Assembly: GCF_028281565.1 (NCBI RefSeq) | Contig: NZ_JANQJQ010000008.1 | Location: 1 to 64,000 of the forward strand | DNA length: 64,000 nucleotides | Source of the DNA: Seonamhaeicola sp. | Lineage (GTDB): Bacteria; Bacteroidota; Bacteroidia; Flavobacteriales; Flavobacteriaceae | Reading direction: 5' to 3' | In this document: piece by piece, positions 43,489 to 52,799 of the stretch | Numbering within the stretch: the stretch's first letter is position 1 | Layout: the number at the start of each line of letters is the position of its first letter | Program-made: the position numbers and the translations under genes | Notes under the pieces: generated by a model | Database searches by the model: none | Seen by the model: only the letters and a program-made list of their open reading frames with translations | What the model was told of the DNA's origin: nothing

Positions 43489-46400
43489 TTATGCTATTGT
43501 TAATTCTTCTACCATTGGTTCTTCGTTAGCAATTCTTTCCAATGCTATTTTATATTCTTTAGGCATTACCTTCACGAATTTTGGGAGGTAGTTGTTCCAG
43601 TCGGCCAAAATTTCTTTACCTCTGTTACTATTTGTATAGGCTACATGGTTGGCAATCAACCCTTTTAATTCTGCTTCATCAGCTTCGTCGATCGGATCGA
43701 AATCAATAGTTTCTTCGTTACATAAACCATTAGTGAATTGTCCTGATTCATTCAAAACAAAAGCATAGCCACCACTCATACCGGCTGCAAAATTTCTTCC
43801 GGTTTTTCCTAAAACCACAATTTTACCACCCGTCATATATTCACAACAATGGTCTCCCACACCTTCAACTACTGCTGTAGCTCCTGAGTTACGTACTGCA
43901 AAACGTTCACCGGCTATACCGTTTATGTAAGCTTCACCATGAACGGCACCAAATAAACATACATTACCAACAATGATGTTATCTTCTGCAACAAAATCGG
44001 CTTTAGCAGGTTTCTTCACAATTAATTTAGCACCGGATAAACCTTTACCGAGGTAATCATTGGTATTTCCTTCCAAAGTGAAGGTTAACCCATATGCTCC
44101 AAAAGCTCCAAAACTTTGTCCGGCAGACCCGGTAAAATTAATATTTAAGGTATCTTCAGGTAAGCCTAAATGTCCGTAGATCTTAGAAATCTCATTACTT
44201 ACAATGGCACCAACAGTTCTGTCAACATTACTGATTGGATAGGCCAGATTCATCTTTTCTTTTCTGTATAAAGCTCTGTGTGAGTCTTTGAGAATTGTGA
44301 AATCCAGCACCTCATCTAAATTGTGATCCTGCGCTTCCGTATTTCTAATAGTAAGCTGATGGTATTCAGCGGGTCTGTGTAAAATATTAGATAGATCAAG
44401 ACCTTTGGCCTTATAATGCTTTATAGCTTTATTGGCATTGATTTTCTGAGTTTGACCAATCATTTCGGCAACCGTTCTAAACCCTAACTGGGCCATAATA
44501 CCTCTTAATTCCTCTGCCACATAGTAGAAGAAATTAATAACGTGTTCCGGTGTTCCTTTAAAGTTTTTACGTAACTCTTTGTCTTGTGTGGCAACTCCTA
44601 CCGGACAAGTATTCAGATGACATTTACGCATCATGATACAACCCGAAGCTACTAACGGTGCTGTTGCAAATCCGAATTCCTCGGCACCTAATAAAGCCGC
44701 TACAGCCACATCACGACCGGTTTTTAACTGGCCGTCACATTCAACAACTATTCTACTTCTTAAGTCATTTAATACCAGTGTTTGTTGCGCTTCCGATAAA
44801 CCAAGCTCCCATGGTAATCCGGCATGTTTTAATGAGGTTAACGGCGAGGCTCCGGTACCACCGTCAAATCCGGAAATCAATACTACGTCTGCTTTCGCTT
44901 TAGCAACACCGGCAGCAATAGTACCAACACCAACTTCTGATACTAATTTTACGTTGATTCTGGCATCGCGATTCGCATTTTTAAGATCGAAGATCAATTG
45001 TGCCAAATCCTCAATAGAATATATATCGTGATGAGGTGGCGGCGAGATCAAACCAACAAACGGTGTGGAGTTTCTGGCATCTGCAATCCATGGCAATACC
45101 TTTTCACCCGGTAATTGTCCACCTTCTCCCGGTTTAGCACCCTGGGCCATTTTAATTTGTATCTCCTGAGAGTTGGTCAGGTAATGCGATGTTACTCCAA
45201 AACGTCCTGAAGCCACCTGCTTAATAGCCGAGTTTCTGCTGTCACCATTCACATCTTTTTGGAAACGACGTCTGTCTTCTCCACCTTCACCGGAATTGGA
45301 TTTACCTCCAATACGGTTCATGGCAATGGCAAGATTTTCGTGTGCTTCCCGTGAGATAGACCCGTAAGACATGGCACCTGTTTTAAAACGCTTTACAATT
45401 TCTGTCCAGGGCTCTACTTCTTCAATAGGAATGGGGTCCAAGTTATCAAACTCAAACAACCCGCGGATGGTCATTAAATTTTCAGATTGTTCGTTGATGG
45501 TTTTTGCATAAACATCGTAGCTTTTCTGATCACTTAACCGAACGGCTTGTTGCAACTTGGCAACCGTGGTTGGGTTAAACATATGGCGTTCGCCATTACG
45601 TCTCCAACGGTAATCACCACCAATGTTCAGACCTAAACGGTTTTTAATTTGTTTATCGGGATAAGCGTATTTATAACGCTCGTTAATTTCCTTTTCAATT
45701 TCGTATAATCCGATACCTTCAATTCTGGAAGCGGTATACGGGAAGTATTTTTCAACAAATTGTGAGTTGAAACCAACAATCTCGAAAATTTGAGAACCTC
45801 TATACGAGTGCAATGTTGAGATCCCAATCTTGTTCATAATTTTTAAAATTCCTTTTCCAATTGCCCTATTAAAGTTGGTTACTGCTTGTTGCTCATCCAT
45901 ACCTGTAATGAACCCTTCCTTCACCTGCATTCTGATTATTTCATTCACCATATATGGATTAATTGCTGAAGCACCATAACCAAATAAGGTTGCGAAATGA
46001 TGCGGTTCACGAGGCTCAGCAGATTCGATGATAATATCGAAATAAGAACGCTTACGCAAACGGTTCAATTGATGGTTTACATAGGAACAAGCTAAAAGCG
46101 CCGGAATAGGAGCAAAATCTTTATTGACCCCTCTATCGGATAAAATGATGATATTCGTTTTTCTGTCTAAAGCCTTTTCAACCTGTCTTACTATATCTTC
46201 TAAAGCATCTTCCAAACCATTTAACCCTTGTGCTTTTGGATAAAGCATATGGATGGTTTCGGCCTTAAAACTTTCTATTTGAATGGTTCTGATCTTTTCA
46301 AGATCCGCATTAGAGATCACAGGGTTTTGAATACGTAGTTTTCTGCATTGTCTTTCTGTGATACTGAAAATATTGCGGTCTTTACCAAGATTCAAACTAA

Positions 46401-48003
46401 TGTCAGTTACAATTTCCTCACGGATACCATCTAATGGTGGATTGGTTACCTGAGCGAATAATTGTTTGAAATAATTTGAAATTAATTGTGGTCTGTCAGA
46501 CAACACAGCCAAAGGCGTATCTATACCCATGGAACCAAGAGCTTCTTTCCCTTTTTGAGCCATTGGTGTGATAACCTCCTGGATATCTTCAATAGTATAG
46601 TTGAATAAACGCTGACGTGTTTTAATATCGATGGTCTCTATAGGACAAGTCTCGTTGGTATAAGGAACATCTCTAAGGTGCAGTCTTGTTTTATCTAACC
46701 AGGCTTTATAGGGTCTTTCGGAAACTATTTTGTTCTTAATTTCTTCATCACCTACAATACGCCCTTCATTCATGTCTACCAGGAACATTTTTCCAGGTTC
46801 CAATCTACCGTGCATTTCAATATCTTCCGGATCAATATCAACCACACCTACTTCAGAAGACATAATTAATTTACCACTTTTAGTTAAAGTGTATCGGGAT
46901 GGTCTTAAACCGTTTCTGTCTAATAAAGCACCAATATAATCACCATCTGTAAACGGTATAGAGGCAGGGCCATCCCAGGGCTCCATAATACAGCAGTTGT
47001 ATTCATAGAATGCTTTCTTCTCCGCGCTCATGGTTTTATGCTTTTCCCAGGCTTCAGGGATCATCATCATCATGATCTCAGGTAAAGAACGGTCTGTATG
47101 TGTTAATAATTCAACCACCATATCCATAGAGGCAGAATCGGATTTTCCGGGAAGAACAATCGGAAACAATTTTTCAATTTGCGGACCAAAGACATCACTT
47201 TTCATAATCTCTTCACGTACGCGCATTCTACTCACGTTACCACGTAGCGTATTGATCTCCCCATTCTGACACATAAAGCGGAACGGTTGTGCCAATTCCC
47301 ATGCCGGCATGGTGTTTGTAGAGAAACGCTGGTGTACCAAAGCTAACCTGGTAACCAGATCTTTCTGTTGTAAATCGGTATAATACGGCCCAATATCTTC
47401 GGGCATAATAATACCTTTATATATCAAGGTAGTTGTAGATAAACTAGGCACATAAAAATAGTCACATTGTGATATTTTAGATAGCCTGATTTCATGTTCT
47501 GCTATTTTTCTGGCCGCATACAGCTTTGCTTTAAAATCAGCTTCGCTTATATCATCTGTTTTGCCAATAAATAATTGCTCTATATTAGGCTCTGAGGCCT
47601 TGGCAATGTCTCCCAATTGCGAAGAGTCTACAGGCACTTCTCTCCATCCTAAAATGGTAAGTCCCTGAGCCTTTACTTCGCGCTCAAAAGTGTCTTTACA
47701 ATATTGGTATTGGTTTGCAACTTTTGGTAAGAAAACCATACCAACAGCATAGGCTCTTGGAGCAGGTAATTCAAAATCACAAACACGTTTAAAATAATCG
47801 TGAGGGATATCAATTAATAAACCAGCACCATCACCTGTTTTTCCATCGGCACTTACACCACCCCGGTGTTCTAACTTTACCAGAATCTCTAATGCATCGT
47901 GGATGATTTGATTTGTCTTTTCCCCTTTAAGGTTACAAATAAAACCGGCACCACAGTTAGCGTGTTCAAATTCCGGTGAATACATTCCTTGTTTCTTCAG
48001 CAT
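43489..48003 (-). CDS. gltB: Glutamate synthase large subunit
   Basis: With GltD it makes two glutamates from glutamine and 2-oxoglutarate. ATG 48003 gives [21 protein letters not shown]; Cys17 becomes the N-terminal nucleophile of the glutaminase domain after removal of a short propeptide. Later come the FMN-binding synthase domain ([65 protein letters not shown]), the 3Fe-4S region ([19 protein letters not shown]), and the C-terminal GXGXG helix domain. About 1504 residues, full length. Confidence 0.97.
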   Translation of the reverse strand: MLKKQGMYSPEFEHANCGAGFICNLKGEKTNQIIHDALEILVKLEHRGGVSADGKTGDGAGLLIDIPHDYFKRVCDFELPAPRAYAVGMVFLPKVANQYQYCKDTFEREVKAQGLTILGWREVPVDSSQLGDIAKASEPNIEQLFIGKTDDISEADFKAKLYAARKIAEHEIRLSKISQCDYFYVPSLSTTTLIYKGIIMPEDIGPYYTDLQQKDLVTRLALVHQRFSTNTMPAWELAQPFRFMCQNGEINTLRGNVSRMRVREEIMKSDVFGPQIEKLFPIVLPGKSDSASMDMVVELLTHTDRSLPEIMMMMIPEAWEKHKTMSAEKKAFYEYNCCIMEPWDGPASIPFTDGDYIGALLDRNGLRPSRYTLTKSGKLIMSSEVGVVDIDPEDIEMHGRLEPGKMFLVDMNEGRIVGDEEIKNKIVSERPYKAWLDKTRLHLRDVPYTNETCPIETIDIKTRQRLFNYTIEDIQEVITPMAQKGKEALGSMGIDTPLAVLSDRPQLISNYFKQLFAQVTNPPLDGIREEIVTDISLNLGKDRNIFSITERQCRKLRIQNPVISNADLEKIRTIQIESFKAETIHMLYPKAQGLNGLEDALEDIVRQVEKALDRKTNIIILSDRGVNKDFAPIPALLACSYVNHQLNRLRKRSYFDIIIESAEPREPHHFATLFGYGASAINPYMVNEIIRMQVKEGFITGMDEQQAVTNFNRAIGKGILKIMNKIGISTLHSYRGSQIFEIVGFNSQFVEKYFPYTASRIEGIGLYEIEKEINERYKYAYPDKQIKNRLGLNIGGDYRWRRNGERHMFNPTTVAKLQQAVRLSDQKSYDVYAKTINEQSENLMTIRGLFEFDNLDPIPIEEVEPWTEIVKRFKTGAMSYGSISREAHENLAIAMNRIGGKSNSGEGGEDRRRFQKDVNGDSRNSAIKQVASGRFGVTSHYLTNSQEIQIKMAQGAKPGEGGQLPGEKVLPWIADARNSTPFVGLISPPPHHDIYSIEDLAQLIFDLKNANRDARINVKLVSEVGVGTIAAGVAKAKADVVLISGFDGGTGASPLTSLKHAGLPWELGLSEAQQTLVLNDLRSRIVVECDGQLKTGRDVAVAALLGAEEFGFATAPLVASGCIMMRKCHLNTCPVGVATQDKELRKNFKGTPEHVINFFYYVAEELRGIMAQLGFRTVAEMIGQTQKINANKAIKHYKAKGLDLSNILHRPAEYHQLTIRNTEAQDHNLDEVLDFTILKDSHRALYRKEKMNLAYPISNVDRTVGAIVSNEISKIYGHLGLPEDTLNINFTGSAGQSFGAFGAYGLTFTLEGNTNDYLGKGLSGAKLIVKKPAKADFVAEDNIIVGNVCLFGAVHGEAYINGIAGERFAVRNSGATAVVEGVGDHCCEYMTGGKIVVLGKTGRNFAAGMSGGYAFVLNESGQFTNGLCNEETIDFDPIDEADEAELKGLIANHVAYTNSNRGKEILADWNNYLPKFVKVMPKEYKIALERIANEEPMVEELTIA

Positions 48004-48009
48004 AATCAA

Positions 48010-48472
48010 CTAATTATATTGGTTTAAAACGTGACTAAGTAAGCGAAGATAGGTATAGATTTTAAATTAATAATAATGGGCAAATCATTATTTCGATTTT
48101 AGAAACGAAGTGCAGCTAAAAATAATTATATATCAATATTCCCCGGGTTTTTTAATAAATATTCAATCACTAAAATTTAATGATAAATGCAGATATCTGA
48201 ATTTATAATAACAAAAGTTGAAATTATTAAAAATAATAACATGAAAAAACTGAAAAACCTGACAATAATTCAAATAATTTCATTGTTGAAAAATCAAAAA
48301 ATCAAAAAAATAACAGAATACCTATAAAAAAACAGGGTAAAAATTAAAATATCTATAAAAATGAATCAATGACCCCCTTTTTTTATGGGGGTTAAAACTT
48401 TTTAACATAGTTTTGGCTCATTCTTAAGGAAAATTAACTAATAAAAATTAATCTTAAAAATTGAAAACAATC
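48010..48472. other. Divergent regulatory region between gltB and the porin gene
   Basis: No gene is visible. It is very A+T-rich with poly-A/T tracts. A dyad ACCCCC (48372-48377) against GGGGGT near 48387-48392 sits directly upstream of a TAGTTTTG -7 element (48408-48415). Being between two nitrogen operons, it is a good place for regulator binding, but I cannot name the regulator. Confidence 0.5.
48408..48415 (+). promoter_or_regulatory. -7 promoter element of the porin-glnK-amt operon
   Basis: TAGTTTTG fits TAnnTTTG, 58 nt before ATG 48473. A CCCCC/GGGGG dyad lies at the expected -33/upstream position and may be an activator site. Confidence 0.5.
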
Positions 48473-49471
48473 ATGAAAAAATTATTTACTCTTACAATGC
48501 TTTTTGTAGCAACTGCATTATTTGCACAAGAAGAGGAATCTAAAAAATTGACTATTAGTGGTTCTGTAGATGCTTATTTCCAAACATACTTTACTGCACC
48601 GGATAATGAAGGTGTGTCTTTTGGAACTGCTTTTGCCGACCAAACAGGTTTTGCTTTAGGTATGGCTAACATTATTGCCAGCTATGAAGGTGAAAAAGTA
48701 GGTGCTGTTATTGATTTAGTAACTGGACCAAGAGGTGCAGGCGCTACCTTTAACACTGATATTGTTGATGGTATCGTAAATCAGGCATACGTTTACTGGA
48801 ATGTCTCTGAGGGTACTACTTTAACACTTGGTAGATGGAATACTTTTTTAGGTTATGAAGTTATTGCTCCGGCAGCAAACTTTAACTATAGCTGTTCTTA
48901 TTTATTTTCTAACGGTCCTTTTTCTCATGTTGGATTGAAAGCAGATTTCACTTTATCTGATGATGTTAGCTTAATGTTAGCAATTACCAACCCTTGGGAT
49001 ACCAACAACGTTTCTATGACCGGTGAATATGGTTTAGGAGCTCAGTTAGGTTTTTACGGTCAATACCTGAACTTATACTACGATAGTGGTAACAATGGAG
49101 GTTTAGGTTTTGAAATTGACTATACAGGTGGTTTTGATCTATCTGACTCTTTCTTCTTAGGAATCAATGCTGCATACAATGATAATGATGGTGCTGGTTT
49201 CTATGGTGCTGCACTTTATCCTCAAGTAGCTGCTTCTGATAGCTTTTCTTTAGGTTTAAGAGGTGAGTACTTTGGATTACATGGTGATGGAGATGATTTA
49301 CCAAATGTTTTTGCTGCTACACTTACAGGAAGCTTCACTGTTGATAACTTAATTATCAAGCCAGAAGTTAGATTAGACTCCTGGAGTAACAGCATGCCCT
49401 ATATAGACAATGATGGTGCTGCAGCAGATAATTTAGCAGCCTTTACTTTAGCCGCAATCTACGCATTTTAA
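48473..49471 (+). CDS. Outer membrane beta-barrel protein (porin-like)
   Basis: ATG 48473 gives a signal peptide MKKLFTLTMLFVATALFAQ. The remaining 310 residues alternate polar and hydrophobic residues as in a barrel (LTISGSVDAYFQTYFTA, NQAYVYWNVSEGTTLTLGRWNTFLGYEV, ending AAFTLAAIYAF with a terminal Phe), similar to Bacteroidetes Bbp2-type porins. Its place upstream of PII and Amt suggests uptake of a nitrogen compound across the outer membrane. Confidence 0.85.
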   Translation: MKKLFTLTMLFVATALFAQEEESKKLTISGSVDAYFQTYFTAPDNEGVSFGTAFADQTGFALGMANIIASYEGEKVGAVIDLVTGPRGAGATFNTDIVDGIVNQAYVYWNVSEGTTLTLGRWNTFLGYEVIAPAANFNYSCSYLFSNGPFSHVGLKADFTLSDDVSLMLAITNPWDTNNVSMTGEYGLGAQLGFYGQYLNLYYDSGNNGGLGFEIDYTGGFDLSDSFFLGINAAYNDNDGAGFYGAALYPQVAASDSFSLGLRGEYFGLHGDGDDLPNVFAATLTGSFTVDNLIIKPEVRLDSWSNSMPYIDNDGAAADNLAAFTLAAIYAF

Positions 49472-49486
49472 ATAAATAAAGAAATT

Positions 49487-49514
49487 CAAAAGCATTGCCT
49501 AAGCAATGCTTTTG
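49487..49514 (+). terminator. Intercistronic hairpin between porin and PII
   Basis: The perfect 12-bp stem CAAAAGCATTGC (49487-49498) and GCAATGCTTTTG (49503-49514) has only a weak T tract. It is likely a partial terminator or mRNA end that lets the porin be more abundant than PII/Amt. Confidence 0.7.
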
Positions 49515-49548
49515 GTTTAATGTCTAACCAATAAAATATATTTCAATT

Positions 49549-49887
49549 ATGAAAAAAGTTGAAGCAATTATTAGAAAATCCAAATACAGTGTTGTGAAGG
49601 AAGCGCTTCACGCTGTTGGAGTAAACTTCTTCTCTTACTGGGATGTTACCGGTTTAGGGAATGAAAAAGAAGGCCATGTGTACAGAGGTGTATCATATAG
49701 TACGAGTGACATTCAGCGTAGATATTTATCAATCGTTGTAAATGATGATTTTGAAGAGGTAACAATTAAAGCGATTCTTGATTCTGCTGCTACAGGCGAA
49801 GTGGGTGATGGAAAAATCTTTGTTTCTGATATTTCAGAATGTTACAGAATAAGAACAGGAGAAAAGGGTGGAGACACTTTAAAATAA
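49549..49887 (+). CDS. glnK: PII nitrogen-regulatory protein
   Basis: The 112-residue trimeric signal protein next to amt fits the GlnK role of blocking the channel when nitrogen is plentiful. The T-loop reads GLGNEKEGHVYRGVSYSTSDIQRR, with Tyr50 at the position of the uridylylated Tyr51 of E. coli, although the loop is one residue shorter and its second half is unusual. B-loop ATGEVGDGKIFVSDI and C-loop CYRIRTGEKG bind ATP/ADP and 2-oxoglutarate. Confidence 0.92.
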   Translation: MKKVEAIIRKSKYSVVKEALHAVGVNFFSYWDVTGLGNEKEGHVYRGVSYSTSDIQRRYLSIVVNDDFEEVTIKAILDSAATGEVGDGKIFVSDISECYRIRTGEKGGDTLK

Positions 49888-49911
49888 TAACACTTAAAAA
49901 ATTATTTAATT

Positions 49912-51150
49912 ATGGAAGGATTATTTACAGCAAATAACGTATGGATGATGGTCTGTACTGCACTCGTTTTCTTCATGCACACTGGTTTTGCATTCTTAGA
50001 AATTGGGTTGACAAGACAAAAGAATACAATCAATATTTTATTTAAGAATATCTTTATTATTACAGTTGGTCTTTTATTATATTATATTTTAGGATTTAAC
50101 TTGATGTACCCAGGGTTCGGTGAAGGATCTTCAGGGTTTTTTGAATTCGCCGGGTTTGGAATTGCACCTCCTGAAGGAGGAATGACACCGGAATATGCCG
50201 ATGGTGGCTATACCTGGTGGACCGATTTCTTATTCCAGGGCATGTTTGCCGCTACTGCTGCCACTATTGTATCAGGAGCTGTTGCTGAGCGAATTAAAAT
50301 TGGACCATTCATGATATTTGTAGTTTTATATGTAGGTATTATTTACCCATTGGCCGGATCATGGAAATGGGGTGGCGGATTCCTGGATATGAGAGAAACT
50401 CCATTTTATGATTTTGCCGGTTCTACATTAGTACACTCCGTAGGTGGTTGGGCTGCCTTAGTAGCTGTTTGGTTACTTGGAGCCAGAATTGGTAAGTTTA
50501 AAGAAGGTAAGCCTCAGGCTATACCAGGTCATAACATACCAATGGCTACTGCCGGCGTTTTAATCCTATGGTTAGGATGGTTCGGATTTAACGGTGGTTC
50601 TGTATTATCTGCTGACCCATCTTTAACATCTTTAACTTTAGTTACTACTTGTTTGGCTGCGGCTGCTGGTGGTGTTATTGCTGCTTTGGTATCATTTATA
50701 AAGTTCAAGAACTTAGATTTAACCATGTTCTTAAATGGTATTTTAGGAGGTTTAGTTGGTATTACTGCCGGAGCGGACCAAATGAGCCCGGAAGATGCTG
50801 TTCTTATAGGTGCTATTGCAGGAGTTATTATAGTATTTGCTGTTAGCTTTATTGATAGATTAAGATTAGATGACCCTGTAGGTGCCATTGCTGTTCACTT
50901 AGCATGTGGTATCTGGGGAACTTTAGCAGTAGGAATCTTTGGTGAATTAGCTGGAATGGATCAGTTCATTAGTCAGTTAGTAGGTGTGGCTTCTTATGCT
51001 GCCATATGTATTGCTTCTTCGTTCTTAATTCTATTCGTATTGAAGAAAACAGTTGGAATTAGAGTTTCTGAAAAAGAAGAATTGGAAGGACTTGACGGTC
51101 ATGAGCATGGTATGAGTGCTTATGCTGATTTCCGTATGAATGAGCACTAA
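49912..51150 (+). CDS. amt: Ammonium transporter
   Basis: The 412-residue Amt/Rh channel has eleven helices. Landmarks are MVCTALVFFMHTGFAFLEIGLTRQKN, FFQGMFAATAATIVSGAVAERIK, FAGSTLVHSVGGWAALVAVWLLG with the twin-His first residue, LILWLGWFGFNGGS, and AIAVHLACGIWGTLAVGIFG with the second His. There is no regulatory fusion at the C-terminus. It is 24 nt after PII, the common glnK-amt pair. Transcription ends at the hairpin after 51175. Confidence 0.97.
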   Translation: MEGLFTANNVWMMVCTALVFFMHTGFAFLEIGLTRQKNTINILFKNIFIITVGLLLYYILGFNLMYPGFGEGSSGFFEFAGFGIAPPEGGMTPEYADGGYTWWTDFLFQGMFAATAATIVSGAVAERIKIGPFMIFVVLYVGIIYPLAGSWKWGGGFLDMRETPFYDFAGSTLVHSVGGWAALVAVWLLGARIGKFKEGKPQAIPGHNIPMATAGVLILWLGWFGFNGGSVLSADPSLTSLTLVTTCLAAAAGGVIAALVSFIKFKNLDLTMFLNGILGGLVGITAGADQMSPEDAVLIGAIAGVIIVFAVSFIDRLRLDDPVGAIAVHLACGIWGTLAVGIFGELAGMDQFISQLVGVASYAAICIASSFLILFVLKKTVGIRVSEKEELEGLDGHEHGMSAYADFRMNEH

Positions 51151-51174
51151 TATTAATATTAGTTTATAGTTAGT

Positions 51175-51212
51175 AAAAAAGGTGTCTTAACATATTAAGA
51201 CACCTTTTTTTT
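51175..51212 (+). terminator. Intrinsic terminator after amt
   Basis: A 16-bp perfect stem (51175-51190 with 51195-51210) carries GGTGTCTTAA at its core, followed by T. Confidence 0.92.
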
Positions 51213-51255
51213 GATCTTCTTAATACTTTTAATTAATCCCTAACCTAGAAGTATT

Positions 51256-51287
51256 AAAAACCCCCGGGCATTTGCCCGGGGGTTATT
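51256..51287 (-). terminator. G+C-rich terminator of the amidohydrolase gene
   Basis: AACCCCCGGGCA (51259-51270) pairs with TGCCCGGGGGTT (51273-51284). The minus strand continues with TTTTTAATAC, so it terminates the leftward gene. Confidence 0.9.
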
Positions 51288-51314
51288 GTTTACTCAATAA
51301 TTGAGGTTTAAATG

Positions 51315-52730
51315 CTATCGAATGCCTACTACACCTTCAGCAGCTTTAAATAGTTTTTTTGAATTATAACCAATACCGTTTTTAAATACAATTGCAATGG
51401 TTCTAATGGCAGAAATATCCTGACTAATATCCTTATTTAAAATAATTAAGTCAGCTGTTTTATCAGGGGCTAATGTTCCTATGGAATCATCCTGCTCTAA
51501 ATATATGGCTCCATTTAGGGTGCAAATTTTCACAGCTTCGGGAATTGTGAAACCCATTTCAACAAATAGTTCCACTAATCTCATATTAGCATAACCTGCA
51601 ACGATTCTTCCGTCATAAGTTGGGTCGGTGCCGGCAACTAAAAGGCCTCCGGCATCATAAAAAGCTTTTTCCCAAACTTTGGATTTATTGAACATGACAT
51701 AATCCAAAGAATCTTTTCCTTGTTTACTGGCCCATCGGTTATAAACTTTTTCTTTAGCCTGAGTATATAGAGCATCTAAACCACCTCCGGGAACGACCTC
51801 ACGACCGGTATAAGGTTCAAATACATTGATGGTGGATGTCAATGCCACGTTCTTTTTAACCAAATAACTAATAAGGTCTTTCATGGCTTTTGAATCAACC
51901 GGCAGTTCCAGCAACGACTTTCTCATATCGAAAGGCTGGCATTCGTTTTCCGTTTTATCCTTTATAAAATCACTGCTTGTAAAAAAACCATGTTCCAGAT
52001 TATCGATGCCTATATCGGCAGCTTCCTTATAAGTAATGGAACATAGATGCCCGGTGACTTTTAAGCCTCGGGCATGGGCTGCATCACAAATGGCTTTCAG
52101 GTCGTCTTTAGTTATGAAATTGTAAACTTTAAAAGAGGTTATGCCCATGTTGGCATAAAAGTTTACAGCATTGGAGGCTTGTTCACTGGATGAAAAGGTG
52201 CCTAATTCAAGTAAACCTGTGCCTTCTCTATCTAAAAACGGACTGGTAACATCCATTTTCGGGCCCGGAAGCATACCTTTCGTTATGGCTTTTTTAAGAT
52301 TAACATCGGCCTGAGGCATGATACTGCCGGCGGTTCGCATGGTAGTAACGCCACCGGCTAAATACAGTTTAGGAAATGAATAACTCATTTGGTTTACACC
52401 AAACCTTTTATCCGGAGTAGCTTTTGGGTAAAACAAATGTTCATGAAGCATCACCAGACCAGGAGTGGCACTTTTGCCTTCCATATTTATTACGGTTGCG
52501 CCTTCGGGGATGGCTAGATCAGTACCGATGGATTTGATGGTTTCGCCTTCAATAATAATATCCTGATTGGTTTTGGGCGGATTTCCGGTACCATCAACAA
52601 TGGTCAGGTTTTGAAGGACGTAAAGCCCGCGTTCGTGAGATACATAAGACTTTGTTTCCTGAGAAAGGTTGGTCTGTGAAGTTAATGTTCCAATGCCCAG
52701 AAAAAATGTAATAAGAGGTAATATTTTCAT
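51315..52730 (-). CDS. Exported amidohydrolase-family protein
   Basis: The 471-residue metal-dependent hydrolase has a signal peptide (MKILPLITFFLGIGTLTSQ). The TIM-barrel core has metal-site motif MLHEHLF (replacing the usual HxH with one His), a Lys in TSFKVYNFITKDD, His in VTGHLCS and EHGFF, and a late Asp in VAGTDPTYDG. The imidazolonepropionase-like C-terminus has AVKICTLNGAIYLEQDDSIGTLAPDKTADLIILNKD. Substrate is unknown; it is related to peptidases such as prolidase and isoaspartyl dipeptidase. The periplasm is the likely site. Confidence 0.85.
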   Translation of the reverse strand: MKILPLITFFLGIGTLTSQTNLSQETKSYVSHERGLYVLQNLTIVDGTGNPPKTNQDIIIEGETIKSIGTDLAIPEGATVINMEGKSATPGLVMLHEHLFYPKATPDKRFGVNQMSYSFPKLYLAGGVTTMRTAGSIMPQADVNLKKAITKGMLPGPKMDVTSPFLDREGTGLLELGTFSSSEQASNAVNFYANMGITSFKVYNFITKDDLKAICDAAHARGLKVTGHLCSITYKEAADIGIDNLEHGFFTSSDFIKDKTENECQPFDMRKSLLELPVDSKAMKDLISYLVKKNVALTSTINVFEPYTGREVVPGGGLDALYTQAKEKVYNRWASKQGKDSLDYVMFNKSKVWEKAFYDAGGLLVAGTDPTYDGRIVAGYANMRLVELFVEMGFTIPEAVKICTLNGAIYLEQDDSIGTLAPDKTADLIILNKDISQDISAIRTIAIVFKNGIGYNSKKLFKAAEGVVGIR

Positions 52731-52799
52731 AATAAACTACAAAGCGCAATTAATTCCCATAAAAGATAAGAATAATTGCGCAATGTAATCTATAGTGGC

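Noticed and set aside
48240-48330. Short Lys/Ile-rich frame in the gltB-porin intergenic region
   Set aside because: It reflects A+T-rich sequence and has no plausible protein features.
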